Shown: positions 39,323 through 47,721 of the stretch, piece after piece
How the letters are laid out: each line of letters starts with the position of its first letter
Position numbering within the stretch: the stretch's first letter is position 1
NCBI RefSeq assembly: GCF_013394305.1
Contig: NZ_AP019810.1
Span: 1,054,001-1,118,000, forward strand
Length of the DNA stretch: 64,000 bases
Reading direction: 5' to 3'
From: Enterococcus mundtii
GTDB lineage: Bacteria > Bacillota > Bacilli > Lactobacillales > Enterococcaceae
The notes under the pieces: model-generated
Told to the model about the DNA's origin: nothing
The model's database searches: none
What the model saw: the letters and a program-made list of their open reading frames with translations, nothing else
Made by a program: the position numbers and the translations under genes

Positions 39323-42097
39323 TTAAAAATCCGCTTCACCCATTGAATAATCAGTGTTTCCAAATAAAACATCATAAATGTAGCAAACTTCAGATTCCGG
39401 TATCGCGACACTGTAAACCTTCTCAATGACACTAAACGCTTTTTTGATTTCATTCAGCTGTTTTTCATGACACTGGAGTAATGTGTCGCTGGCATGATAA
39501 TTATCAATAGCTTCGTTTCGAATAAGGCGCTCAATCAAACAACTCGTATGGACAAACAACGCAAGTTTGCGATCATTGGTGATTCGTTGCTGCCACATGC
39601 GTTCCAGATCTCCCGCGAAAAATTCCATTTGGGAAATTACTTTTTCTGTATCTAGAATCGTGACCGATTGAATCACTCGATCCAATGAAAAGTTTCTTAC
39701 TAATTGATTGTTCACGTAGGCAATCATCTCTTCATCCAATTCTTCCTTTAGCCAACTTAATAACACTTCTGTCCCAGCGCCTGAAATCAGTTCTTCTAAA
39801 GAAATAAAGGGAGCCAGCTCTTGGCGAGGTTTAGTGGTTCCTATAATACCAACAACATCATAAGATGTTAATATTTGTTTCATATGTTCACTATTTTCCA
39901 AATGGTTGAATTCATAAGGAAGGATCCGAATCTGTAAATGATCAGGAATACTTTTTTCTAATAAGGTGGAGATTTGAACAGCGGTTCCAATTCCAGTCGA
40001 ACAAGTCGTAATGACAACTTTCTCTTTTTTAACTTTTGGAAGAATGATCTCCCATTCATTTTGGTGGTAAGCATTTACCCGCTCAGGAATCTCTCTCAAC
40101 GAAACGTGCTGCTGAATGCATTCTCCGACAGCGATGGCTACACTTGTCGTTACATTGTTCATCATGACAATCGGTACCGTCAATTCTGGGATATATTGAT
40201 AGACTTCTTTCAAAGAACCCATGTCGAACAAGACAACGAGTCCATTAGATACATCGTTTTTCTGAATATATGCAGTGATCCTTTCCGCAATTTGCTTAGG
40301 AGTAACTTCTAATGGCATATCAAAAGATTGAAAAAACGATTCATTCAGTAAACGGTTCGCAACATTTGCGATACTGCTGGCAGTTGCATAGCCATGGGCT
40401 ACTATGATGCTTCGTGGAAGCAACGTTTCTTTGGAATATCCCATATCATTGATATAAAGTGCAAAAATGATTCGGTCCATACTCGTTAGTTCAATATCCA
40501 ATGCTTTTTGCACTAGCCCTAACAGATTTTCGGTGTAGCGGTCACTTGTAGAATAATGCTTTTTAACACTTTTCAATAGGTTTTCTGTCAATAAAAACTT
40601 TTCTTGATCATCTGGCAGCCATTCCACATTTCTCCGCAGCCATAAATAATAACTGATCGTATAGACCATGCTGCCGTTAAAGCTGATTTGGAAGGAATGC
40701 TCGATCTGCTCCATCATTCGCTGGACATGCTCGGTCACAAAAATCATTGTCCGTTGCTTTTGTTCTTGCTTATGATCAAACAATAAATTTTCGAACAGCC
40801 TTTCGATTACTTGAGAAATAGGATCAGCGGCAGCTGCAAAGTCCTGCCCTGCCTGGACATAATTGAGTAGGATCTGTTCATACGTTTGAATGATCTGTTG
40901 TTGTGCGGGTTCACTTTCCACAGTCAACTGCTGGATTTGCATTTGCCCATCAATCAGAACTGGTTCCATCGTCGCTAGTTCATTGGGTTCATCTGTTAAT
41001 TGCAGTAAATGTTCTGGTAAATGATAGACCGTGACCGCTATTTTTAGGGCTCCCCGTTTTAGACTGGCGGTGTAGCTTTTGGCGGTAATGATTTTTATCG
41101 TGCTTTTCAATTCCCCGACGTTTCCCGAAAAATGACCGGTTGTCAGGATTTCGATCACTTGAGGTGAGATTTCCAAAGGCAGGCCGATTCGTTTTTGTTC
41201 CTCATAGAACGCTTGCAAAATCAGCTGTTTCCGTTCGGAAATCGTCCGTTCTACCAAAGCAGGCAGTGTTGCTTGAATTGGGATTCGTCGCAAAAAGGTT
41301 GTTAGAAATGTTTGTTTCAAATCTTCAGTCGTCGCAAACACCAGCCGACAATCCACTGGGGTTGACCGGCTCGTATCCCCCATTCGATAGATAACTCCCT
41401 GATCCATAAAAGTGAATAATTTTTCCTGTCCTTCGGCATTCAGTCGATGAACTTCATCTAGGAATAGTACCCCCCCGGCTGCTGCTTCAAATGCACCTCT
41501 ACGATTTTCTTCTGCTCCAGTGAAGGCTCCTTTCACATGTCCAAATAAATTACTCGTCAATAGCTCATGGTTATTGGCATACTGCGCACAATTGATCGTG
41601 ATCAGCGGAGCATCGCTCTCTAATAATTCATTTTCCACACAATAATGATGGAACATTTTTACAAGAAAACTCTTCCCAGTTCCACTTTCCCCCGTCAGCA
41701 AGAAGGGAAGCCCACCATTTGGATAGAAGGCTGCCATCTTGATCTGTTCAATCACTTCTGCCAGACTACCTTTGCTACCGATTACACTGGAAAAAAAATC
41801 TTCTTTTCGATCAAAAAAGGGCTTTTCTGCTCCAACAGCAGCTAGACTATCATATACGTTTTGGGTTAAGGGATAATTTTGGATTTCAAATGCCTGTTTA
41901 TGAAAAAAATACACTGGCCGGGTAGTAATTTTTACTAGATGGCTTTCTTCCGTTAACTGATTTAAATAGTGACTGATCGTGTTTCTCTTGACTGAAAACT
42001 TCTCGGCGATATCCTTTGCAGTGAAAATATCGCTTACATTTTCGATAGAGAAAAAAGCTGTTTGATTTTGTAAGTAAGCAAGTAATTGTTCTTTCAT
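39323..42097 (-). CDS. gfrR: LevR/DagR-type sigma-54 activator of gfr operon
   Basis: 924 aa. Order: N-terminal winged HTH (~1-65, 'TAKDIAEKFSVKRNTISHYLNQL' key VKRNTISHYL), AAA+ sigma-54 interaction domain (~100-350) with Walker A 'GESGTGKS', the sigma-54 contact 'GAFTGA', and Walker B 'VLFLDEVHRL', then PRD1 (~460-560), EIIA-mannose-like (~570-690), EIIB-like (~700-800) and PRD2 (~820-920). Phosphorylation of the PRDs by PTS proteins normally adjusts activity to sugar supply. It sits directly before gfrA and should activate the sigma-54 promoter there. The activator binding site was not located. Confidence 0.92.
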   Translation of the reverse strand: MKEQLLAYLQNQTAFFSIENVSDIFTAKDIAEKFSVKRNTISHYLNQLTEESHLVKITTRPVYFFHKQAFEIQNYPLTQNVYDSLAAVGAEKPFFDRKEDFFSSVIGSKGSLAEVIEQIKMAAFYPNGGLPFLLTGESGTGKSFLVKMFHHYCVENELLESDAPLITINCAQYANNHELLTSNLFGHVKGAFTGAEENRRGAFEAAAGGVLFLDEVHRLNAEGQEKLFTFMDQGVIYRMGDTSRSTPVDCRLVFATTEDLKQTFLTTFLRRIPIQATLPALVERTISERKQLILQAFYEEQKRIGLPLEISPQVIEILTTGHFSGNVGELKSTIKIITAKSYTASLKRGALKIAVTVYHLPEHLLQLTDEPNELATMEPVLIDGQMQIQQLTVESEPAQQQIIQTYEQILLNYVQAGQDFAAAADPISQVIERLFENLLFDHKQEQKQRTMIFVTEHVQRMMEQIEHSFQISFNGSMVYTISYYLWLRRNVEWLPDDQEKFLLTENLLKSVKKHYSTSDRYTENLLGLVQKALDIELTSMDRIIFALYINDMGYSKETLLPRSIIVAHGYATASSIANVANRLLNESFFQSFDMPLEVTPKQIAERITAYIQKNDVSNGLVVLFDMGSLKEVYQYIPELTVPIVMMNNVTTSVAIAVGECIQQHVSLREIPERVNAYHQNEWEIILPKVKKEKVVITTCSTGIGTAVQISTLLEKSIPDHLQIRILPYEFNHLENSEHMKQILTSYDVVGIIGTTKPRQELAPFISLEELISGAGTEVLLSWLKEELDEEMIAYVNNQLVRNFSLDRVIQSVTILDTEKVISQMEFFAGDLERMWQQRITNDRKLALFVHTSCLIERLIRNEAIDNYHASDTLLQCHEKQLNEIKKAFSVIEKVYSVAIPESEVCYIYDVLFGNTDYSMGEADF

Positions 42098-42193
42098 CGT
42101 CGTTCTCCTTATCCTCTTTATCTGATTATCATAACTTAACAGGCTAAGATTTACTATACAATGAATAATAGGGCAATTATTCTTTTAAACCAC

Positions 42194-42229
42194 AAAAAGT
42201 AGCATCCTGAATAACGATTGCTACTTTTT
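42194..42229 (-). terminator. Terminator after remnant gene
   Basis: AAAAAGTAGC and GCTACTTTTT perfect arms with a 16-base loop. It lies between the remnant at 42287-42482 and gfrR and suggests that the remnant once was a transcription unit. Confidence 0.7.
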
Positions 42230-42286
42230 ATTCTGTATATAATACTTATGTGACAGTCAGTAAATAGTTCTATTACTATTTCCGAT

Positions 42287-42482
42287 TCATTTATGTTCGC
42301 TTAACACTATTAATTTCAATCCGATAGCACTATTCACCACTTCAACTTCAACTCCATCTTTTACCATATTGGTGAGGATCAGTGGTCCCTTATTTTTTTT
42401 GATCCAAGCGCCAATTACCCTTATTAGAGTTCGATCCATTTTTTTCAGTTATTTTTGTGCTGAAGTCATGGGCACGTGACAT
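42287..42482 (-). pseudogene. Small frameshifted gene remnant or short ORF
   Basis: On the minus strand a frame from ATG 42482 gives about 30 residues (start MSRAHDFSTK) and stops just after an A8 run; the adjacent frame continues for ~40 residues with coding-like composition (KGPLILTNMVKDGVEVEVV, ending LIVLSEHK). Removing one A from the run would join them into ~64 residues. A shorter ORF of 50 codons from ATG 42439 also exists but lacks an RBS. No family recognised. It lies within a 581-base gap between gfrR and mngB that also holds the two terminators. Confidence 0.4.
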
Positions 42483-42581
42483 AAGTTAACTAGTTACGCT
42501 TTCCAGATTTGACTTTACACAACTTATTAGTCCTTATTGACAAAGAGCCAGATTCTTGCTTGTTTCGCATTAGTAAACAAA

Positions 42582-42620
42582 GAGGCTCGTAAGTACTTTA
42601 ATAAGACTTACGAACCTTTT
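42582..42620 (-). terminator. mngB terminator
   Basis: AGG-TCGTAAGT / ACTTACGA-CCT stem with one mismatch, ~60 bases beyond the mngB stop, A/T-rich on both sides. Confidence 0.7.
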
Positions 42621-42678
42621 TCGCTTTTCTGTCTCATAAGCGGACTCACTACTTCGCGTCACTTTTTCTCAGTAGCGA

Positions 42679-45354
42679 TCATTCCACATACAATGTCACA
42701 AATTTTGCATGGTCAATCTTTTCAAGAGTGACGGCATTATTTTCCACCAGAAGTGCTTCTTTCTTAGCTTCTTTTAGATTGACTGTTTCTACTACGTTCA
42801 CTGGATGGTTGAATGTGATAGTCGCATGTCCCACTTCATCTAAAAGCCCATTGTATAGACGCAAAATGTAACCTGAACGCTCTTCCGCCTTTTTCAATAC
42901 ACTCAAGGTTAGATTGCCATTGATCTCAAAAAGACTAAAGTTTGTCGGCAAAGTTGGCTCAACCGATCCTAAAGTAAAAATCAATCGGGAATTCAGGAAT
43001 TCTGCGTATTGATAAAGAGTGATCGGTGTTACTGCTTGTTTGGCACGTTGTGCGACATTTGCTTGGTCAAATCCCTGAGCAAAGTAAGCAATGGAGAAAT
43101 CAAAATGCATCGTTTTGTGGCACTGTGCAGCTGGTGTCTCAATCACTGATTCTCCTGAAGCACGCCCTGGGCGATACAGTAGATTCTCTTTCCCCATGAA
43201 GCCATAGGTCCGGAAAATGGTTAAGCGAATCGTATCAAACGCTTCTCCCACAATCTCATATTCACGTACCCCTTGGGGCATGACTGCTACGCCATGGGAC
43301 GCATCGAATAAACCGACAAAGGATTGACAAGTTTCTATGGCAATCGGTTGCTCATTCCATTGCTCTTTATTGGTTTCCCAAAGGGCCATTTCTTTTTCAA
43401 ATACAACTGGGCGCTCCAACGTACCAAACTGTTGGTCAGCAAGCGAAAATTTCGAGGAAATCCCAGTATTAAATAGCACACATACCCGATGACTGTCCAC
43501 TTGTTGGTTTTCAACCGTTAATTTGAAATCAATTTGTTGTGATTGTTTTTTCAACACCATCGTCAATTGGATCGGCAGTGGAGATGAGACTTTCTTTTCT
43601 GCACGTTCAGCTAAATCCTTCGGAACCTTCAACGTGTAAGCTACATAGATTTTCTGATAAATCTCTGATTGCTGAATGGTGATCGTTGGTTGCGCATCAA
43701 TTGATGAAATCACAAAATCTTTCACAGGTGGTGAATAATTGAATGAATCACCATCGTCGCCATTTTCTTCAATGATCCCTTGGTTTTGGTAAAGCACTTG
43801 ATTGGTTTTATCAAGAATATCCAAAGAACCATTGTTATTGACAGTGATCTGATAGTACTCATTTTCAACCGTATTGGTTTTAACATCCTGCAATGGTGCG
43901 CTTGTATCACCTTTCAAATCAACCGTCAGCTGGGTATACCCCATACTCGGCACATCCGTCGTTTCTAAGGCAATCTTCGCTTTATAGACTTTCTCCGGCA
44001 AATAGATTTCCTTGACTGGATTTAAAATATTTCCTTGATTCAAAACATACTCCGTTTGGTCGGTAAGCTCTAAAATCGTATAAGGCAACGCCTGACCAGC
44101 TTGATCAAGAATCGCAAACTCTTTTTGTGGCAAATAAACCTCTGCTTCAATGACCCCATTGCGCCTTGTATCATAGGTATTGAAGAGCGTGAAAGTAATT
44201 TCTTGTGCTTGTGGGTTATTGATTGCAGTAGAAATCTGTCGTAAAGTCAATTCGACAAGATTCATGGAAATATCTCGCGCCTGCTTATAGCGCATATAGA
44301 TATCTTCATTGGTCGTATCAGAAACACAAGAACCAATGGAATCATGCGCCGCATTTTCAAACATTAACTTCCAAATCTCTATGACTGTTTCCACGGGGTA
44401 CTCAAATCCTAATTGCATGGCCATCGTTAAGATAGGCTCCATGACATTGACTAAGTAATGTTGGATCTGAGTGTTCATCGCCTTCAAATCAGGACGTGAA
44501 GAAAAAATCGTTTTATGGATTCGCATCAATTTGCCATTGATCAGTTCACCGGCGATTTCTTCCAACTCAGGATGGCCTTCTTTGACTGCGGCAATGTATT
44601 TTTCAATCGTTGAAAATTGTAACTCATACTCATCCTCATAAAGTTGATTCATTCGATCAACTAATTCTGGAAGATTTTCTCTGACTGGTGCTTGGTCGAA
44701 ACCATTTGGAAAATACACTTGATCGGTAGCACTGCGTCCCCAAGTCGTTTTAAACGGTTCTTGATGTAAGAACTCTGCTAATTCTGCTTCTCGTTCTGGA
44801 ATGGCACCGCCAATGTAGTACCCACTTGGGATCTGGTAGACATTGACCACCGAACCATCTTCTCCACGCCATTTGTACTCTGTATATTTAACGTCGTCAT
44901 CACTGACACCACGCCAAAACATCGTATCATTGATACCAAACTCACGATAGATTTGTGGCATACTGGCTGCTTGGCCGAAAGAATCTGGGACGTACCCAAC
45001 ATTCATGTATGTCCCGAAATCTTCACAAATTTTCATGCCGTATAACATATTCCGAACAATGCTTTCTCCCGAGATCACTAATTGATCGGTTTGAGTGTAC
45101 CATGGGCCAATGATCAACTTCCCTTGTTGAACAAGTTGTTGAATCCTTTCTTTGTCCTGCGGACGCCACTTCAAGTAATCATCTAACAGCGAAGCCTGTC
45201 CATCTAAAATGAAGCTCTCATAGGGATCATCCTTTTCTAGTTGTTCAATGACTTTTCTTAAATTGTGCATCAAATAGATTTTCGAGCGACTTGTAGTAAA
45301 ATACCATTCGCGATCCCAATGACTGTGGGGTACGACATGTACTGTTTTTTTCAT
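42679..45354 (-). CDS. mngB: GH38 alpha-mannosidase, mannosylglycerate hydrolase type
   Basis: 891 aa, cytoplasmic GH38. N-terminal zinc site 'VVPHSHWDREWYFT' (His12, Asp14), nucleophile Asp124 in 'GYVPDSFGQAASMP', and the His/Asp 'AAHDSIGSC' further down, then beta-sandwich C-terminal domains. Length and motifs fit MngB, which cleaves 2-O-(6-phospho-alpha-mannosyl)-glycerate to mannose 6-phosphate and glycerate after PTS uptake. The upstream fructose-family PTS supports a phosphorylated disaccharide-like substrate; mannosylglycerate itself is inference and another alpha-mannoside is possible. Confidence 0.82.
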   Translation of the reverse strand: MKKTVHVVPHSHWDREWYFTTSRSKIYLMHNLRKVIEQLEKDDPYESFILDGQASLLDDYLKWRPQDKERIQQLVQQGKLIIGPWYTQTDQLVISGESIVRNMLYGMKICEDFGTYMNVGYVPDSFGQAASMPQIYREFGINDTMFWRGVSDDDVKYTEYKWRGEDGSVVNVYQIPSGYYIGGAIPEREAELAEFLHQEPFKTTWGRSATDQVYFPNGFDQAPVRENLPELVDRMNQLYEDEYELQFSTIEKYIAAVKEGHPELEEIAGELINGKLMRIHKTIFSSRPDLKAMNTQIQHYLVNVMEPILTMAMQLGFEYPVETVIEIWKLMFENAAHDSIGSCVSDTTNEDIYMRYKQARDISMNLVELTLRQISTAINNPQAQEITFTLFNTYDTRRNGVIEAEVYLPQKEFAILDQAGQALPYTILELTDQTEYVLNQGNILNPVKEIYLPEKVYKAKIALETTDVPSMGYTQLTVDLKGDTSAPLQDVKTNTVENEYYQITVNNNGSLDILDKTNQVLYQNQGIIEENGDDGDSFNYSPPVKDFVISSIDAQPTITIQQSEIYQKIYVAYTLKVPKDLAERAEKKVSSPLPIQLTMVLKKQSQQIDFKLTVENQQVDSHRVCVLFNTGISSKFSLADQQFGTLERPVVFEKEMALWETNKEQWNEQPIAIETCQSFVGLFDASHGVAVMPQGVREYEIVGEAFDTIRLTIFRTYGFMGKENLLYRPGRASGESVIETPAAQCHKTMHFDFSIAYFAQGFDQANVAQRAKQAVTPITLYQYAEFLNSRLIFTLGSVEPTLPTNFSLFEINGNLTLSVLKKAEERSGYILRLYNGLLDEVGHATITFNHPVNVVETVNLKEAKKEALLVENNAVTLEKIDHAKFVTLYVE

Positions 45355-45382
45355 TCAATCATTCCTCTCCCGTTATTAAAAA

Positions 45383-45413
45383 AGGCACGTAACGATGGTT
45401 GTCGTTAGTGCCT
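45383..45413 (-). terminator. Hairpin between PTS IIC gene and mngB
   Basis: GGCAC..AACGA pairs with TCGTT..GTGCC and, on the minus strand, T6 follows, 20 bases before the mngB RBS. It may reduce read-through from the PTS genes into mngB or act as a regulated attenuator. Confidence 0.65.
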
Positions 45414-45573
45414 ATTAATTTTTCTCAATTTTTTTACCATCTGGTACGCATAATTTGTTCCTTACGTAAAATATTTCGAATTTTGCCATTTTCGTACAAG
45501 CTAAAAGCGTTCTTAGAAAATCATCTGCTCGTGCCTTTTCTTTCGCTACTATTTAGCTAATCGGCTTTGTTAC

Positions 45574-46677
45574 TCAATTTTCAAAGCTCAATTCAATATC
45601 ATCAAGCGTAATGTCTTCTTTTTGTTCTTCTTGCTTATTGAAATTCACAAATAAAGGAGCGACAAAACCGATGAAAGCAGCTCCTGCAAATAGTCCAATC
45701 AAATACGCCCAACCGTTCCCAACAGTGAAGAAGCCATAAATCCCTCCAACAGGCGGCATTTTGTCATACATTCCTAACGCGATCCCCAAACCTGAAGCGA
45801 TTGCTCCTCCCAACATGTTGATCGGTACAAGCCGTAATGGATTGACTAATGTAAAAGGAATTGCTCCTTCTGTGATTCCGATAAAGCCCATAATAAAGTT
45901 ATTACGGCCAGCATCCAATAGCTCTTTATTGAATCGATTTTTGTGGAATAAAGTTGCTAAGGCGTATCCAAATGGCACCGCACAAATCGCAACATTTACG
46001 ATAATTGCTGGTAAATACACACCTTCAGCTAGTAAAACATTTCCTGCCATCCAAGCAGCTTTGTTTACAGGCCCCCCTAAGTCAGAGCCAATCATTGCCC
46101 CCATGATGACTGCAAGCAAAATTTTGTTGACGTCGTTTTCAATCATGGTTCGAATCCATTCAACCAAGCTAGTATTAATCCATGCCAATGGCTCAGAGAG
46201 TAATGCGCCCATGACGATCGCTACGGATAATGTAGCAATCAAGGGTAAAATGACCAGCGGCATCACTCCAGCAAATGACTCCGGTAATTTGATATGTTCT
46301 TTAGCCCACTTCACTAAGTATCCTGCTAAGAACCCAGCAATAACTGCCCCTAAAAAACCAGCATTTGTGCTAGAAGCGACCGCACCGCCGATAAAGCCGG
46401 CCCCTAAAGCAGCTTTATCTCCAACAGAATACGCTATAAACCCAGCTAAGACAGTATTGATCAAACCGATTCCTGTCCACCCTACTTGTTCAATCAAATA
46501 AAGCGCATGTTTAAAGCCTTCAGTGCCAGCATAAGGATCTAAGCTTGTTATCCCCATACCAAGAGCAATCATTTTCGGAATGGCAACAACTAGTGAAGCG
46601 CCAATAATCAACGGCAGTACAAAACTAATTCCACTCATCAAGTGGCCTTTTACATCTGCTAGAACTCTTTTCATCAT
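45574..46677 (-). CDS. PTS fructose-family IIC component
   Basis: 367 aa, eight to nine membrane segments, EIIC of the fructose/mannitol family: 'HLMSGISFVLPLIIGASLVVAIP' (key HLMSGISFVLP), 'GFIGGAVASSTNAGFLGAVIAGF' and 'GAMIGSDLGGPVNKAAW' (key GSDLGGPVNK). It carries the substrate across the membrane for the IIA/IIB pair encoded just upstream. MngA in E. coli is a single IIABC polypeptide; here the domains are three genes. Confidence 0.88.
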   Translation of the reverse strand: MMKRVLADVKGHLMSGISFVLPLIIGASLVVAIPKMIALGMGITSLDPYAGTEGFKHALYLIEQVGWTGIGLINTVLAGFIAYSVGDKAALGAGFIGGAVASSTNAGFLGAVIAGFLAGYLVKWAKEHIKLPESFAGVMPLVILPLIATLSVAIVMGALLSEPLAWINTSLVEWIRTMIENDVNKILLAVIMGAMIGSDLGGPVNKAAWMAGNVLLAEGVYLPAIIVNVAICAVPFGYALATLFHKNRFNKELLDAGRNNFIMGFIGITEGAIPFTLVNPLRLVPINMLGGAIASGLGIALGMYDKMPPVGGIYGFFTVGNGWAYLIGLFAGAAFIGFVAPLFVNFNKQEEQKEDITLDDIELSFEN

Positions 46678-46692
46678 CCTTGCCTCTTTCCT

Positions 46693-47016
46693 TTAGTTTG
46701 CGTTTCTTTGTTCCACAGCTGCGACACATTTCTTTAGCACCGCTTCCGGTGCTTTGATACACGTATTAATATTTACCCGAATTTGCGGTTTTCCTTCAAA
46801 CCGTTCCATCCCAACAACTTTTTGATCAGTCGCTAAAAGTAAGAAATCTGCTTCTTTTGCTTCTGCTGCAGTGATCTCGTTGACTTGCCCTAACGAACCT
46901 TGCTGTTCGATTTTGACCTCATAGCCCAGTTTCACACCAGCTTTTTCTAAAGCTTTTGCGGCCATCGGTGTATGTGCCAATCCTGCTGGACAGGCGGAAA
47001 TCCCTACTATTTTCAT
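46693..47016 (-). CDS. PTS fructose-family IIB component
   Basis: 107 aa. The phospho-Cys is Cys9 in 'GISACPAGLAHT', the signature of fructose-type IIB. It receives phosphate from the IIA His and passes it to the sugar in IIC. It overlaps the IIA gene by 4 bases (ATGA). Confidence 0.9.
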   Translation of the reverse strand: MKIVGISACPAGLAHTPMAAKALEKAGVKLGYEVKIEQQGSLGQVNEITAAEAKEADFLLLATDQKVVGMERFEGKPQIRVNINTCIKAPEAVLKKCVAAVEQRNAN

Positions 47017-47474
47017 ATGATTTTCTCTCCCATCATTTCCTTTTTGATCAATTCTGCTAAATAAGCTTTATCTTTCGATTGTTGAATCTGCTGGATGAAT
47101 GTATCTTCAAGCAACGCTGTTGCTAGGCGACTCAACATTTGCAAATGCACCGTTCCTTCATCTTTTTTAGGAACCATCAAAGCAAACACATTTTTGACTG
47201 CAGAATCATCGAAGGTTTCCCATTCGATGGCTTGTTCTAAGCGAATAAACAAAACGGTCGGTTTCAAAACCGGTTCAGCTTTTGCATGCGGAATAGCAAA
47301 GCCTTCTTGTAAGCCAGTTGAATATTGTGCTTCCCGTTCAATGAATGCCGCATATGTGTCTGTTGCATCGGTAACGATTCCGGATTCATAGGCATGATTC
47401 GCAATCACGTGAAACAGTTCTTCTTTTGATCTAACAGCCACATTCAAGAGAATATTTTTTTCCTGAAAATCCAT
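47013..47474 (-). CDS. PTS fructose-family IIA component
   Basis: 153 aa PTS EIIA type 2 domain; phospho-His63 in 'GFAIPHAKAEPV' and the C-terminal 'LMVPKKDEGTVHLQMLSRLA' (part) are characteristic. It is the first gene of the PTS-mngB cluster. RBS AAGGAG eight bases before the ATG. Confidence 0.9.
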   Translation of the reverse strand: MDFQEKNILLNVAVRSKEELFHVIANHAYESGIVTDATDTYAAFIEREAQYSTGLQEGFAIPHAKAEPVLKPTVLFIRLEQAIEWETFDDSAVKNVFALMVPKKDEGTVHLQMLSRLATALLEDTFIQQIQQSKDKAYLAELIKKEMMGEKII

Positions 47475-47596
47475 CTCATCTGCTCCTTTCCTTTATTCTA
47501 AAACCATCATAGTAATTCGTGTGGTTTATTTTCTGTACACGTTTAATTTACGGTTTCTGATACAAGATGTAAACACACCAAATTTCCAATTCAAGT

Positions 47597-47635
47597 GGCA
47601 ATCATTAGTAAAGCGTTTTCCAAAATGATTGCCAA
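47597..47635. promoter_or_regulatory. Inverted repeat between PTS operon and PRD regulator
   Basis: TGGCAATCATT (47597-47607) and AATGATTGCCA (47625-47635) are perfect 11-base arms separated by 17 bases, about 28 bp centre to centre. Its place between the divergent genes makes it the likely operator of the PRD regulator. Confidence 0.65.
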
Positions 47636-47721
47636 CTCTTCTGGAAATTTTCAGTACTAGTGAAGCATTTCATTCTTATTCTTTCTATTGTATGATGAGG
47701 AAGAGCACGGAGGTGAAACAA

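Noticed and set aside
45761..46501. 246-codon plus-strand frame opposite the PTS IIC gene
   Set aside because: Antisense shadow of a membrane protein gene; no RBS and no family pattern.
47605..47625. cre-like AGTAAAGCGTTTTCC in the PTS/mngB divergent region
   Set aside because: The conserved TG and CA ends are missing or shifted, so it does not meet the CcpA consensus.
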